A stretch of 64,000 bases of DNA from Ampelocalamus luodianensis (Eukaryota > Streptophyta > Magnoliopsida > Poales > Poaceae), in assembly GCA_036346255.1 (NCBI GenBank), contig CM070636.1, positions 24,311,539 to 24,375,538 of the forward strand, read 5' to 3'. This document shows, piece by piece, positions 11,243 through 21,926 of the stretch; position 1 is the stretch's first letter; each line of letters begins with the position of its first letter. A program made the translations under genes and the position numbers. The notes below the pieces were generated by a model. That model had not been told where the DNA came from, ran no database searches, and saw only the letters and a program-made list of their open reading frames with translations.

Positions 11243-14200
11243 TCATCTCCTATCACTTGTGTTCTCTACGTGCACGCACTTGTCTGACGGCATGTCGTTG
11301 TGCTGCAGCCGTATCACCCCGGCCGTGTAGGTGCGGACACCGTCCTTCGATGAAGATAGCCGGAGGACGTAGGAGGGGCTGGGACGATGGCGAAGGCGAC
11401 ACGCGGAGTCCGGCAGGATCTGGAGAACCCTGACGGAGCAGGCCTTCGCCAGGTTTGGTGTGGCGTGGAGCCGGGAAGGGAGGTCTATTGTAAAGTTGCC
11501 GTACTCATCAGTTGTTGCGAATGCAGAGTTAGCCATCGTGTTGGATCCTTCAGTTTCACAGGCTACTGCCACCTTGGCACCTGTTTGAGAGAAATTCACA
11601 ACAATAGTAAGTTACACTTCTCGGCACATAATTTGGCACCAATAAGAAAATTATTACTGGAAGATTTTCTGTTATAGAAAAAGGACTGTCTATTCATAAG
11701 TTACTTGAAATTTTCTTAAGTTTAAGTAATTTGTTGTGATCATTGGATCAATATCCAATCATATGATATCCATTTGATCAATATCCAATCATATGACACA
11801 CTAATCTTTACACAAATCCAATAGCCACAACAAGTGATTTAAACTTAAGAAAATTTCAGACAACTTAAAACTAGCAAAACCGTATAGAAAATTACATGCT
11901 TAGTTTGTAATTTGTTCTGCTCCGTTTTTAGTGGATCTTGCAAGTGCTTTTCTTTTAAATTACTTTACCTAAAGATTGAAAAATTCATCTATAGCACTGT
12001 GAAAGTGCAAAATTCACAAAATACAAGTATCTTTGACATGTGGGCGCGCAGGCTCCACTTGACAGTGCCTCAGGCTCTCTCAGCTATCGGTACCTTAATT
12101 GCCCCTTTGGTTAGTGGTATGAATAAAAAATTTCCAGTGAAGAAAAAAAAAACCCCTGAAACAATGAAACGACAGATCAATATATGCGAACGTCAATTTG
12201 TGCAAGATCGCAGACACATCAGGAATCTTTTCCAATGGAGAAACCAACAGCAAACTCCTGCTCATGCGCTGACACTATGCAAAACGCACAACGCAAATCA
12301 CAGTACGGCCGTCAATTCGTCGACCCAGACGGAAAATCAAGGTCGCAATATAACGCAACTTGTTTGGAGATGTAACAGGTGAGCAATCCTCCATCGCAGA
12401 ACGAGTTATCAAGGTGTTCAGTGATCATGTGTCACTGTGACCCAGACACGACGTCCCATGTCTGATGCCTTCGTTGTCAGCATCTAAAGTGGCTTTTAAG
12501 GATCCCTTCAATCCGTGCCGGTTGCTGTAGTCGTGTTTCTTTACCAAACGTATGTAGTCCTACCAAATCAGCTAGCTCTAGTCTTTTTGCCTACATCATG
12601 CTAATGGGTAGACTTGACCAAACAAACAAGAGAATTAGGCAAACAAACCATTTCCGTGACCTCACCTTATCTATGGAAAAGAAAATCAACTCAGATAACG
12701 TCGGCTGTACGATTATGAGTCGAAAGTTGCATTACTCGCTGCTGATATGGAGCAGATATACTTGATCAAATGGTCCTTGCATGCTTTCGTTATGATCTGT
12801 TGGAATTAATACGGGCTATGCCTAATTTTAATTCTAATTAATTCTTGAAAAATTTCAATGGCCCATGTGCATGTGCTAAAACTGTTTAGTCCTATATAGA
12901 GAATTGAATAGGAGTTACATCACTTTAAAAGGTGGAACGTGGTAGCCTTATTGTGAAATTGGAGAGAGTCAATACACGCGCGCACTCGCTCGCTCGCCTC
13001 GCCGAGCCGAGCCGTGTCGTGCATGTGCGCATGCGTGTCGGGTGTGGGCGTGTTTTTCTTCATCTATTCGAAAATCAAAACGCACCGACTCGCAGTAAAT
13101 GGTATTAACGAATGGCTGACAGTAACGATGTAGTTACTAGTGAATAATGACTACAGTTACTATTGAGTAATTGCTGCAGGTTACTAGTGACTAATGGCTG
13201 CAGGGCACTGGTTCTGAGACTGATCTCCATACAAAAGACGACAGTACTCTACGTTTGTTGTTGTCTCCGGCGATCTCCATCCCTCCGAAACCCTGTCCTC
13301 GAAGGCTTGCACGAGCCACTACGTCATGATTAACGACGACATCACCAAGAATTCTGCTTCTACTTCTGTTGCTCCTTCCGCTGGATTTGGGTATGTCTAT
13401 ATCGCACTTGTTGTTTATTTAGTTTTATTATCTGTTGTTAGACTTGAATATTGAGATATGTATGCTAGTTTATGTCCTTCTAGAAATTCGTATATCTATA
13501 GTGTTTTTGTCTTCCTGTTTTGTGAAAATAGCTACAGTATTCTTCATAATTTATTTAGTATATTTCTGGATTAAAGTAATTCGAAAAATACTCATATATT
13601 CAACATGATCTACTGCCGTTTTATATAAAATAGAAAGTTATCTCTCTAGGCAAAAGTTCGAGTAAACGTTGACATTTAATGCGTGAGAAGGTCAAGAAGC
13701 AACCAGAAATTGTTCTGAAGTAGATCCATTAGACTACCAAACTGACAAGCATTGGCTGCCTAATTACAGCTTAGATGGATTTGTTATTTATGGCCTTCAT
13801 GCTTTGGGAGTTCAACAAGAGAAATGCTCTGTTTTGGTGGCTCAACAACATCGGTAGCATCGAAGTGTTGTGCATCTAAATTACGACAAAAGATAAAGAT
13901 ATAATGAACTGAAATGAAAAATTAGGTGGGGCAATTATGTATGTCCTCTGTGTTACCATACGTTGCCGTAAAAAGTAGATTGTGTTTTTCAATGGTAATA
14001 CGACCAATTTTAATTTAATTAATTAATTGAAGCACAATCATCCACAAGAATTTTTCATTACTTCTTTCCAAATGTTTATTTTCTATAGAATTCATATGTT
14101 CCAAACAACAAAGGAATCGCAGTAATATTGCAGGAAACACATAGTATTATTACAGGGGGAAAAATGCAAACTTCCTTTAAAAAAAGGTCTTAAATTGTGC

Positions 14201-14672
14201 GGGGGGGATATTTGGATCTTGAATTTTTGGAAAACCATATTTGATTAAATTAGTCTTAAAGCCGAACGACCTGAAATCTTTTACAAACACTGTAGAAAAA
14301 ATCCGGATAATAAAATGCAGCTTTTCCCAAATTTGTAAATTATACCCTTGTGAAAATCCATTCCCATCTGTTTTTCACAAAGCTGTAACTCAAACTAGTG
14401 TTAACATTAAGCTATCCTAACTAAACAACAACTTAAATCCGCATTGCCAAAATTTACTAGAAAAACCATTTTCGTAAAGAAAAACTCTCATTTAGGATGA
14501 TTTTCGTTAAGTGGGAGGCGACGTGCCCGTCGCAAGCGATGCGCCAGTGGTGATTTCGTCATTTCTTCTTCAAACTTCGCTCGTCCAGTCTTTCGTAGGC
14601 GTCGCGTGTGTGAGTGCATGTGTGTGGTGGTGTGCGTGTGTGTGGGCGTCTATGTGTTGTACCGGGTGATTC

Positions 14673-14708
<36 letters not shown>

Positions 14709-16177
14709 ACAGGACATGTGAGCCAAGCGACGCTAATCGTTTGTTTTTAGGGCCAAGAAGGCTCCAACGGTCGTCCTAGCAGAGTTAACGCAAACATGTA
14801 CGCATCTCACCCTTGTACCAAATCCCAGTTCCTTCGAGTCGTAGCTACGCTTTACTTCCTGTGAATCCGTTGCTTTTTCGGCGACCTGCGTGATCGGCAA
14901 ACGTGAGCCGTGAGCGACCTACCTCAAAGATCAAAGTACGTCGTCCTCGACTGCTAATTACACCGTACATCCAAGCTGCAGAATCTGGAGGGTAGGGAGG
15001 GGAGGAGGTTACAACGTCGCCTTGTACTCTGGAGAGACGAGACCACTTGCTGTCTTTGCTTCGCTTCTTTTCTTTCTATTCTACTACTTCTCCTTCCATC
15101 CGCCGGCCTTAACCGGCCAACAACCGCGGCGAAATTTTGCCAGGTACGCTTAGTTGCGTAGAGATGTCATAACTGTTTTTAATGTCTAATGTTTTCAAGA
15201 GCAATTTTTAGAGTTTATGGGACAGTTTGCGGTTTCATTCCAACAGCCTGCAGGTTGAGCAGGGGAGAATCGTCCGAAATGTATATTTTTATGGCAATTG
15301 GATGGGAATATATATGCACAGGCAGCTCAACGGCCGAAGTACTATATCGGAATTCAGAATTTTTTAGCCTGCGGTCTATGAGTTGTAGCCCTCGCAAACC
15401 ATAAATAAATATAATAAAATGTTTATGAGTCGTAGAAACAAAGAGCATTCTTCCAAATGGCCCAATGGTATGTTAGGTCCAGCGGTTGCACCAATCAAAC
15501 TTGGCAACATGACGCGTCTGAGATTGGGAAAAGATTTCTTGCATTACGTGTTACAACTGCAAGTGAGGATGAGGATGGAAGATGTGGTACGTACTAGATA
15601 GAAATAATTAGCTCCGCAGAAAAGCAACAGCAGCCTACAGTAAGCAGAGGTAGACGCTAGTTTTGCTTCAGGCACAATTTTGTACGCGATATATCAGAAA
15701 GGTAGTAGCAAACCAGTTGATATACTCTGACTAGGCCAAATGAACTGAACAGAGTAACTAATTAAGAACCGAATAGAGTAATTAACAATACGACCCATGG
15801 ACGTGCCATTTGAGCTAATTAAACTTCAGATTCTAAAACACAAGAAACTTTGCTGATCGAACGAAGGAGAGGAAACGGCTTGCTGATCGATCGAGTGAAG
15901 GAGCGGAAACAAGAACACGGCGAGGAAAACAATACTACTAACCTGGTAGCTCGAAGGTGAGGAGGTCGGAGCCGGGCTGGAGGCAGAGCTCGCAGGCGAC
16001 CTGCCCGGACACGAACACCGACGACACGGGCTCCTCGCCGTACCCCGCAATGCGCACCAGCTCGGCCGGCGAGAAGTACAGCTCCATGGGCACCGCCGCC
16101 GCGGCCGCGGCCGCTTCCACCACCGCGGCGGCGAGCAGCAGGAGGAGCAAGGGAGCAGCCCCTCCTACCAGCAGCAT
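11243..16177 (-). CDS. Ole e 1/extensin-like secreted protein, two exons
   Basis: The coding sequence is the complement of 15943-16177 joined to 11243-11580: 573 bases, 190 residues. Exon 1 starts at a true ATG (16177) and encodes a leucine/alanine-rich signal peptide (residues 1 to about 28), then FVSGQVACELCLQPGSD, the conserved opening of the Pollen_Ole_e_I fold. The donor at 15942-15941 is GT (AG|GTTAGT) and the acceptor is TTTCTCTCAAACAG|GT at 11581; joining them gives an uninterrupted frame across a Gly codon. Exon 2 carries VAVAC, TDEYGNFTIDLPSRLHATPNL and further cysteines (KAC, SAC, DKC), the usual Cys pattern of the family, and ends at TGA 11245-11243. A TATA-like TATATA lies about 160 bp upstream. 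The 4.36 kb intron holds a MITE and a solo LTR. Family members are apoplastic or cell-wall proteins; the exact role is unknown. This is the only likely functional gene here. Confidence 0.85.
11697..11868. mobile_element. Hairpin MITE in the intron
   Basis: The left arm (11697-11748) and the reverse complement of the right arm (11816-11868) match over about 50 bases, sharing GAAATTTTCTTAAGTTTAA and TTGTTGTG. The centre has a 21-base direct repeat (11747-11767 and 11777-11797). No TSD could be fixed, so the superfamily is not assigned. Confidence 0.6.
12798..13605 (+). mobile_element. Solo Copia LTR in the intron (808 bp)
   Basis: It starts TGTTGGAATTAATACGGGC and ends ATATTCAACA, giving inverted termini TGTTGRA/TYCAACA. 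It is flanked by the perfect 5-bp target duplication TGATC (12793-12797 and 13606-13610). No internal Copia domain lies on either side, so it is a solo LTR left by recombination between the two LTRs of a former element. Copia is preferred because of the TGTTGGA start; no coding evidence remains. Confidence 0.85.
13606..15942. other. Remaining intron sequence
   Basis: No coding domain is supported here. The segment contains a 29-base A run at 14675-14703 and CG/GT-rich stretches near 14560-14650. The A run has no adjoining retroposon body that I can recognise. Sequence near 14140-14500 looks AT-rich and repetitive but without clear termini. Confidence 0.4.
14675..14703 (+). repeat. Poly(A) tract, 29 bases
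   Basis: A run of 29 adenines inside the intron. It could be a microsatellite or an old retroposed tail; no target duplication was seen around it. Confidence 0.8.
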
Positions 16178-16337
16178 GTCAGCTTGCTTCTTGCTTCGTT
16201 CTGTTGGGTTTGGACCAAACAGTTTATGGAATTATGGTAGTGCGTGGGGAAAAAGGGAGGAATAAGACGCGAGTGCGTTTGGGATGGCTCGGTTGGTCCG
16301 TCACGTTGACCTCGTAAGCAGCGGTGTGCGCTACATG

Positions 16338-16344
16338 TATATAT
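16338..16344 (-). promoter_or_regulatory. TATA-like box of the Ole e 1-like gene
   Basis: On the minus strand the sequence reads CATATATACATG, about 160 bases upstream of the ATG at 16177. This would give a 5' untranslated region of roughly 130 bases. It is a weak, short match and the only TATA-like site in the near upstream region. Confidence 0.35.
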
Positions 16345-16571
16345 GCGCGTCTGTGTGCGTGCGTTCAGCTGGGCCAAGCGAAGCAGTCAGGCGTCGGAGT
16401 GGTTCAGATGTCGAGTGGTCTTTCGGGTGTATGCGTTGGCGGCATGTCCGATGTTGGATTTTGTTCTACGGGGCCGGTCACCTGTTGTATTGGCTAAGTA
16501 TCGTTGTTTATTTATTCGGTAATGCTATACATCCTACGCCCGACGGGACGTTTTCGCATCGTACAAGCAAT

Positions 16572-16919
16572 GAACTTTTTTATTATTTAATCTTTTTTTA
16601 ATTTTATTTTAAAATTAACCTCTCGTAAACTTTATTTCCAATTCTGACACTTTGACAAAATAACACTGTCACGCCACAAGATAAATCCCGAAAATCGTAT
16701 TTTTTGTCACGCCACTGGTAGTGGCGTGACCAAACAACACTGTCACGCCAACACCAGTGGCGTGACAAGACTTTGACCAGAAATGGGTTGACGTGACAGT
16801 GTTGTTTTGTCACGCTACGGGTGATGGCGTAACCAAAGGGGTCAGAATTGGAAATAAAGTTCGCGATGGGTTAACTTTAAAATAAAATTTAAAAAATGAT
16901 TAAATAATAATAAAAATTC
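16572..16919. mobile_element. MULE-type MITE upstream of the gene (348 bp)
   Basis: The termini GAACTTTTTTATTATTTAATC and the reverse complement of the right end (GAATTTTTATTATTATTTAA) form long inverted repeats that continue through about 70 bases. A perfect 9-bp target duplication, ACAAGCAAT, flanks it (16563-16571 and 16920-16928), as expected of Mutator-like elements. The centre holds further nested inverted repeats of GTCACGCCA type (near 16705-16770). It lies about 390 bp upstream of the Ole e 1-like start codon, so it may sit within the promoter. Confidence 0.85.
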
Positions 16920-16928
16920 ACAAGCAAT

Positions 16929-17637
16929 CCACCGCCTAATAGCCATCCAAAGACTCGCAATCCCCATCATCTTGTGCAAGGTCACGTTCCTAGACACGAA
17001 GGCTCCTTCTGTCACACACACACTCTATTCGAACTCACGTCCATGGATATAGATAAGGTCACCGAGTTGCCATAGTTTTCATGGGCTCCTCCTCCGCCGC
17101 TTGGTGAGCTTCGCGAACGCCATGGGTGTGGCCTCCCTCCCCACAGCCATGGTACTCTAGGTCTGTACACCCCTCCCTCCACCGCGCTCCCAAGTCTATT
17201 ACCCACTTCGAGCCGACGGCGGTTCCTGATGTTCTTTTTTTCCTGGTCCATTGTTGCAGAAAGTGATTTGGTTTATTGCAATACATGTTCCTAAAATATT
17301 TGTAGGAAAATGATTTTGTTGTAACTATTGTCGTCGATTATTGCACACATGAAATCAAAATGTTTCATAAGTAAGTTTTAAATATTACAACAATTATTTT
17401 CATATTTTTTCACAATTATTTTCAACTTTTGTAATGTTGTAACATCGAAATTTGTTTGTTTTGGGATATTTGAACTAGTTTTTAAAAACGCGGCCATGTT
17501 ATATACTAATGGTTTCATGCATTTTTGGTGAGAATTTGATATTTTTCCTAATTATTTTTGTTGCAAACGTTTGTATCTGAATACCGCGTCAGAGCGTACG
17601 ATGGGACTTCACATTGTATGTCCGAACGCTAGTTGCG
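16929..17637. other. Intergenic sequence
   Basis: Between the MULE MITE and the solo Gypsy LTR I see no gene, no terminal repeats and no domain. The stretch is AT-rich from about 17300. Confidence 0.4.
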
Positions 17638-20546
17638 TGTGAGGACCCAGAATATTTAACTAGTAACACTTAACCTCCAAATGGTTCTAGCGTTACTAAT
17701 TAAACATTCTAAGCCTCGATGGACATATGCTTCCCAGAATTGCAGCATATGCACATCATCACAAAATTACACATCATTTCCATACAACATACATCACTAG
17801 GTTCAACAACGACATACATAAAGTAAAGTTATTACAAAAGAGCCGACTAGCCAAATAGAACAATATACAAGAATGACAGCGGAAGCAAAAGGTGCCATAA
17901 GATGGCTAGAACAAAAGTCGACCGGTTAGCCAACATAACCCACCAGGCAACCGACCGGGCCGCCAAGCTAGTCGCCCCGCAAGCTACCACAACAAAGCTC
18001 ACAAAAGTGAGACCCCTCGAGCTCACCTTCTTCCTCTGCAACAAATACAGTTAAGCAAGATAACTGAGTACACAAAGGTACTCGCAAGACTGACGTGTGG
18101 AATAGCAGACCTGTTCATAACTACATGCAAGCTTATTGAGGTGGAGGTTGTATGTCTCATTTTGCATAAAGCCAACTTTATTTGCAATAATGTAATACAT
18201 TTAAAAGCAAGTTTGCGTATCTGTTTTGTTGTCAAAGTAACAACGAAATAAAGATACATACAAGTAACCACCTGGAAGTGACTATCCCAATAGTCCCCAC
18301 AACATAGCACGAATCCCCGATTCGTACCACCCATCAAGTTTTAATTAAAAGGTTGTAGTCTAGTTCTCACGGGGCGTATCCGAGCGTGTCCATAACCTAG
18401 GACGAGGCTATTCGAATAGTTTTAACCCTGCAGGGGTGTACCAATGTACCCACACCTCAAACCGCCTTTAAGCCACAAAGCACACTTCCGGGGTATCTTT
18501 GTACGGCTAAGTCCTACGAGACTTTTCCAATATTGTGTATCAACCACGAGCCGCTCGTATGGGTAGAAACACCATACGCTTACATTGCAAGCCGAAAGAC
18601 AACAAATCCCATCATGTGTGAAGTCTTTCAGACACTACAATGCTCCCAACACCATCCCTTCTGCGACCTCCTGCGACCCGAAGCCAATACATGCCAAAGT
18701 ACTAAGTCAAGAGAGGTCCCATACCCTCTAGTGTGGTTAGCACGCAAAATGCTCAGTACGGTGGCGCAAGTAACTCGGTCCTTAATGACCCGGGCACCAT
18801 TCCAGTCACACCCAAAAGCACACCAATCATACCATTGTGCCCAAGTCTAAATTATTTTGTTTTCAGTTTTATTTTTCATAAGTAGACATGGCACAAGGCT
18901 GAAATCATAAATCATAATAAGTTTTATGTGATCAAGGTTATCGACAAGTCGATAACCGCCCATTTCTACCGGAAGCTAAGCATGGCTAAGCAATTAATTC
19001 GCAACTACTAAGTGACAAGAGCTCATCCACGAACTCTAAATCACAGCAATATCTAGGCTCATGGTAGTAAAGGATAATTATGTACCTAAGGAAATGCATC
19101 TACTAGGCCAACTAACGACAATAGTTTAACACAAAGTAGCAATGCATACATAGAATTTGTAATCAACATAAATACTTAAAATACTGGGATTAACATGATC
19201 AAACTGCTTGCCTTGCTGGGATTGCTCTTGCTGCAGAGGGGAGTGCTCAGGTTCAATAAATTCTTCGGAACCTAACGCGAAAAGGCGATAAAAACCGATA
19301 AAAACGAAGAACACCAAAAAAGAACTCAACAGCAAAGAACAACCAAATCCCATGAAATTTAAACAGCAGCTAGAGGATGATTTTATACAATTTTAGGAAC
19401 AAGAATCATGTAATTCGGATCTATGATGCAAAAGTTACAATCAATTTACTCTTTCTCAGCCTCTTAAAATCAACTAAATTAATTATAGGTACTGTTCATG
19501 GTGAAAATTTCTAGAATGATCTAAGGTCTGAAATTTTTATAGCAGGTATAATATGACATCCTAATAACAGCAAAGTTGAGCCTACTAAATTTGGAGCTAT
19601 AATGATTTACTTATGATTTTTCTAAGTTGTAAGCCTAGCACATTACATTTTCCAGAATCATAAACATGCTCAAAACCTATTTCATATTAAGGTACACTAA
19701 CAGAGGAATTTAACAAAATTGATTTTGCGCATTTTGGAGTTGTACAGAAAAAAATATGCATTTTACAAGTTTAATTCTATTTTTGGGATATTCAAAATTG
19801 GCAGAAAACAAGCTATTTGAGTTACACAATTTTCTGTGACAGGAACATGCTCAATTACATTTTTATATTAAACTACAGAGGCATGAAAATTTATTACAGC
19901 TGGAAACATCTAACAAGGAGTTAAAATGATTTAGTTATGAATTTCTAAAGTTCTGATAAATAATTACAGAAACGAAATCCAACTTAAACGGAAATAAACG
20001 ACGTGGACGCTCGTGGGCCGTTGATGCGAAATCCAACGAGCCACACGCACGGAAAACAGCGCACGCGCGCGATCCTAAAGAGCCCACCGTTGGATCAAGA
20101 TCCAACGGCTCCGAGGAAGGATGCAACCGGACAGTGCGGTTGCCTCGACTAACCACGACCGCAGATCTAAAGATGAACGACTCAGATCACGCCTCCTGTC
20201 GGAAGGTCCGATTGCATACACGATCAGGACCGCAGATCTAGCGATGGACAGCTTAGAATGATTTAGGCAACCGGATGGTCCGAACGCATACTAAATCTGG
20301 GTCGCAGATCGCAAAATGGACGGTGGTCCAAGATCGAAGTGCAATCTGGAGTGCTGACACGTGGGGCCGCATGTCAGTGACTGTGAGCCACACACGCAAG
20401 CTTTATCACACGTGCACAGTGCACGGGGTCCACATGGCAGCGAGATACTAGGAGGTTTTAGGACAGATAATTAATTACTAATGACCAATGATTAGCAATT
20501 AATGTGTCCCAAAGATTTTGTGCAGAGGCGATTTAAGGACTGAGGG

Positions 20547-21517
20547 TGATGAACCCGAAGGTCCGATTTGTTGGCCCGATCTTTCGATGAGAACGATAAG
20601 TCCGGTAGGTGTCGCTCAACTCTCACGATCCTGGCTACGAACACGCAAGGCTCGAAACCACGCAATCGCTGAACTGATTGACAAGTCGTTATCAACCGTG
20701 CACGAATACCCAGTTGACCTGACCACGAAGGTCGATTCCTGCATACACCGAAGAAGCACGCAAGAACAAGATAATAATAAGCAATCTGAAATTGCAAATA
20801 GGATTGAAATATTTAATTGAGTTGGCATTTTGAAGCGGTATTATGGTTGGTCTAGCCGGCACAAGCCAATACACGAAGTTGCAACAAAGCTAACTTTTAA
20901 CTAAACAAAATCCCAGAAAACTAGAGGGGGTGCGGCCTCCTTAAATAGGGGATGAGGAGCCACACAACTAATAGAACTAGCAGGGTGGGATTAAACTCGC
21001 GGGTTACTGTTCACGTGAACAGTAACCGCACCCCCAAGTGGCCCAATGGCAGATGGGCAAGTTCAGTATGATTACAAAGCCCAGATTGGCCCAAACAATT
21101 GATATGACGTCTTCTTTTGATGATTGTGATCAGTCCAGAAGGAATTTGAAGATGAGGCTGGATCCGTTGGAAAGAGAACGAAATAAGCTTTCAATCAAGT
21201 ACTTTTGGACCTTAAACGGATACCGTATGAGAAAGTTATACCTGTTTTAAGTTGATCTTTGTCGGGCTGATTACGGAGGCCGAACTGGATTCCAAAACAG
21301 GTCCAGCTCGAACTTCTTGCTTCTCTTGGACCAAAAGTGACATGGTGCTGCACATATATATATTTCATCATTAGGTAGCATCATATAGTTCATATAATAT
21401 AAAGACACTCCTAAAAACGAGCTCACCTTATAATTTAAGTGAAGCGTACGAGCTCTTATACTTAGAACATTAAACATAGCAAATATGGTTGTATCCATAG
21501 AGGTCATATCCTCATCA
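20547..21517 (-). repeat. 3' LTR of Gypsy-3 (971 bp)
   Basis: Paired with 25153-26111. On the minus strand it has a TATA box TATTTAA (20941-20947), and about 55 bases upstream of it a perfect 26-bp palindrome (21002-21027) centred on the G-box core CACGTG. Both are kept in the other LTR. Confidence 0.92.
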
Positions 21518-21531
21518 TCCTCCCTTTCTTG
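21518..21531 (-). other. Polypurine tract of Gypsy-3
   Basis: On the minus strand the sequence before the 3' LTR is AAGAAAGGGAGGA, a clean purine tract in the required position. Confidence 0.8.
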
Positions 21532-21926
21532 AAAACAAAGCCGTCCTCAGCTTTTGATAAGCTGAAAATAGGGTAACAAATAGGCCAAAGTGTATGCATG
21601 ATATATGTATATGTCATCTGTTTTAACAGTTCTTCGTTGTTGCACCATTAATGTTAGAAGACCGCAACAATCATATATGTGAATGATCAAAACAAAAGTT
21701 CTCACACAACAATTATTGCAACTAGTTTTGCAAATGTAAGTGAAGCGTTTATGCAATTCAAATATCTGAAGTTGTAAACTTGCAGTGGTAGCATATATGG
21801 GCAAATCTACAACTTTTGGAATCAAACAAAATTCACCCATATAATCATATGTCAGACGAGCAATAGCAAATTCATCTAGCAGTGGTGAAAAGATTTGTAA
21901 GTTCTTCCATAATTCAACATCTGCAT

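Noticed and set aside
11912..12382. Open frame in the Ole e 1-like intron
   Set aside because: Low-complexity, lysine-rich translation with no domain; on the strand opposite to the gene and without splice context.
14675..14703. Poly(A) as the tail of a retrocopied gene or SINE
   Set aside because: No recognisable body, no box A/B promoter and no target duplication beside it.
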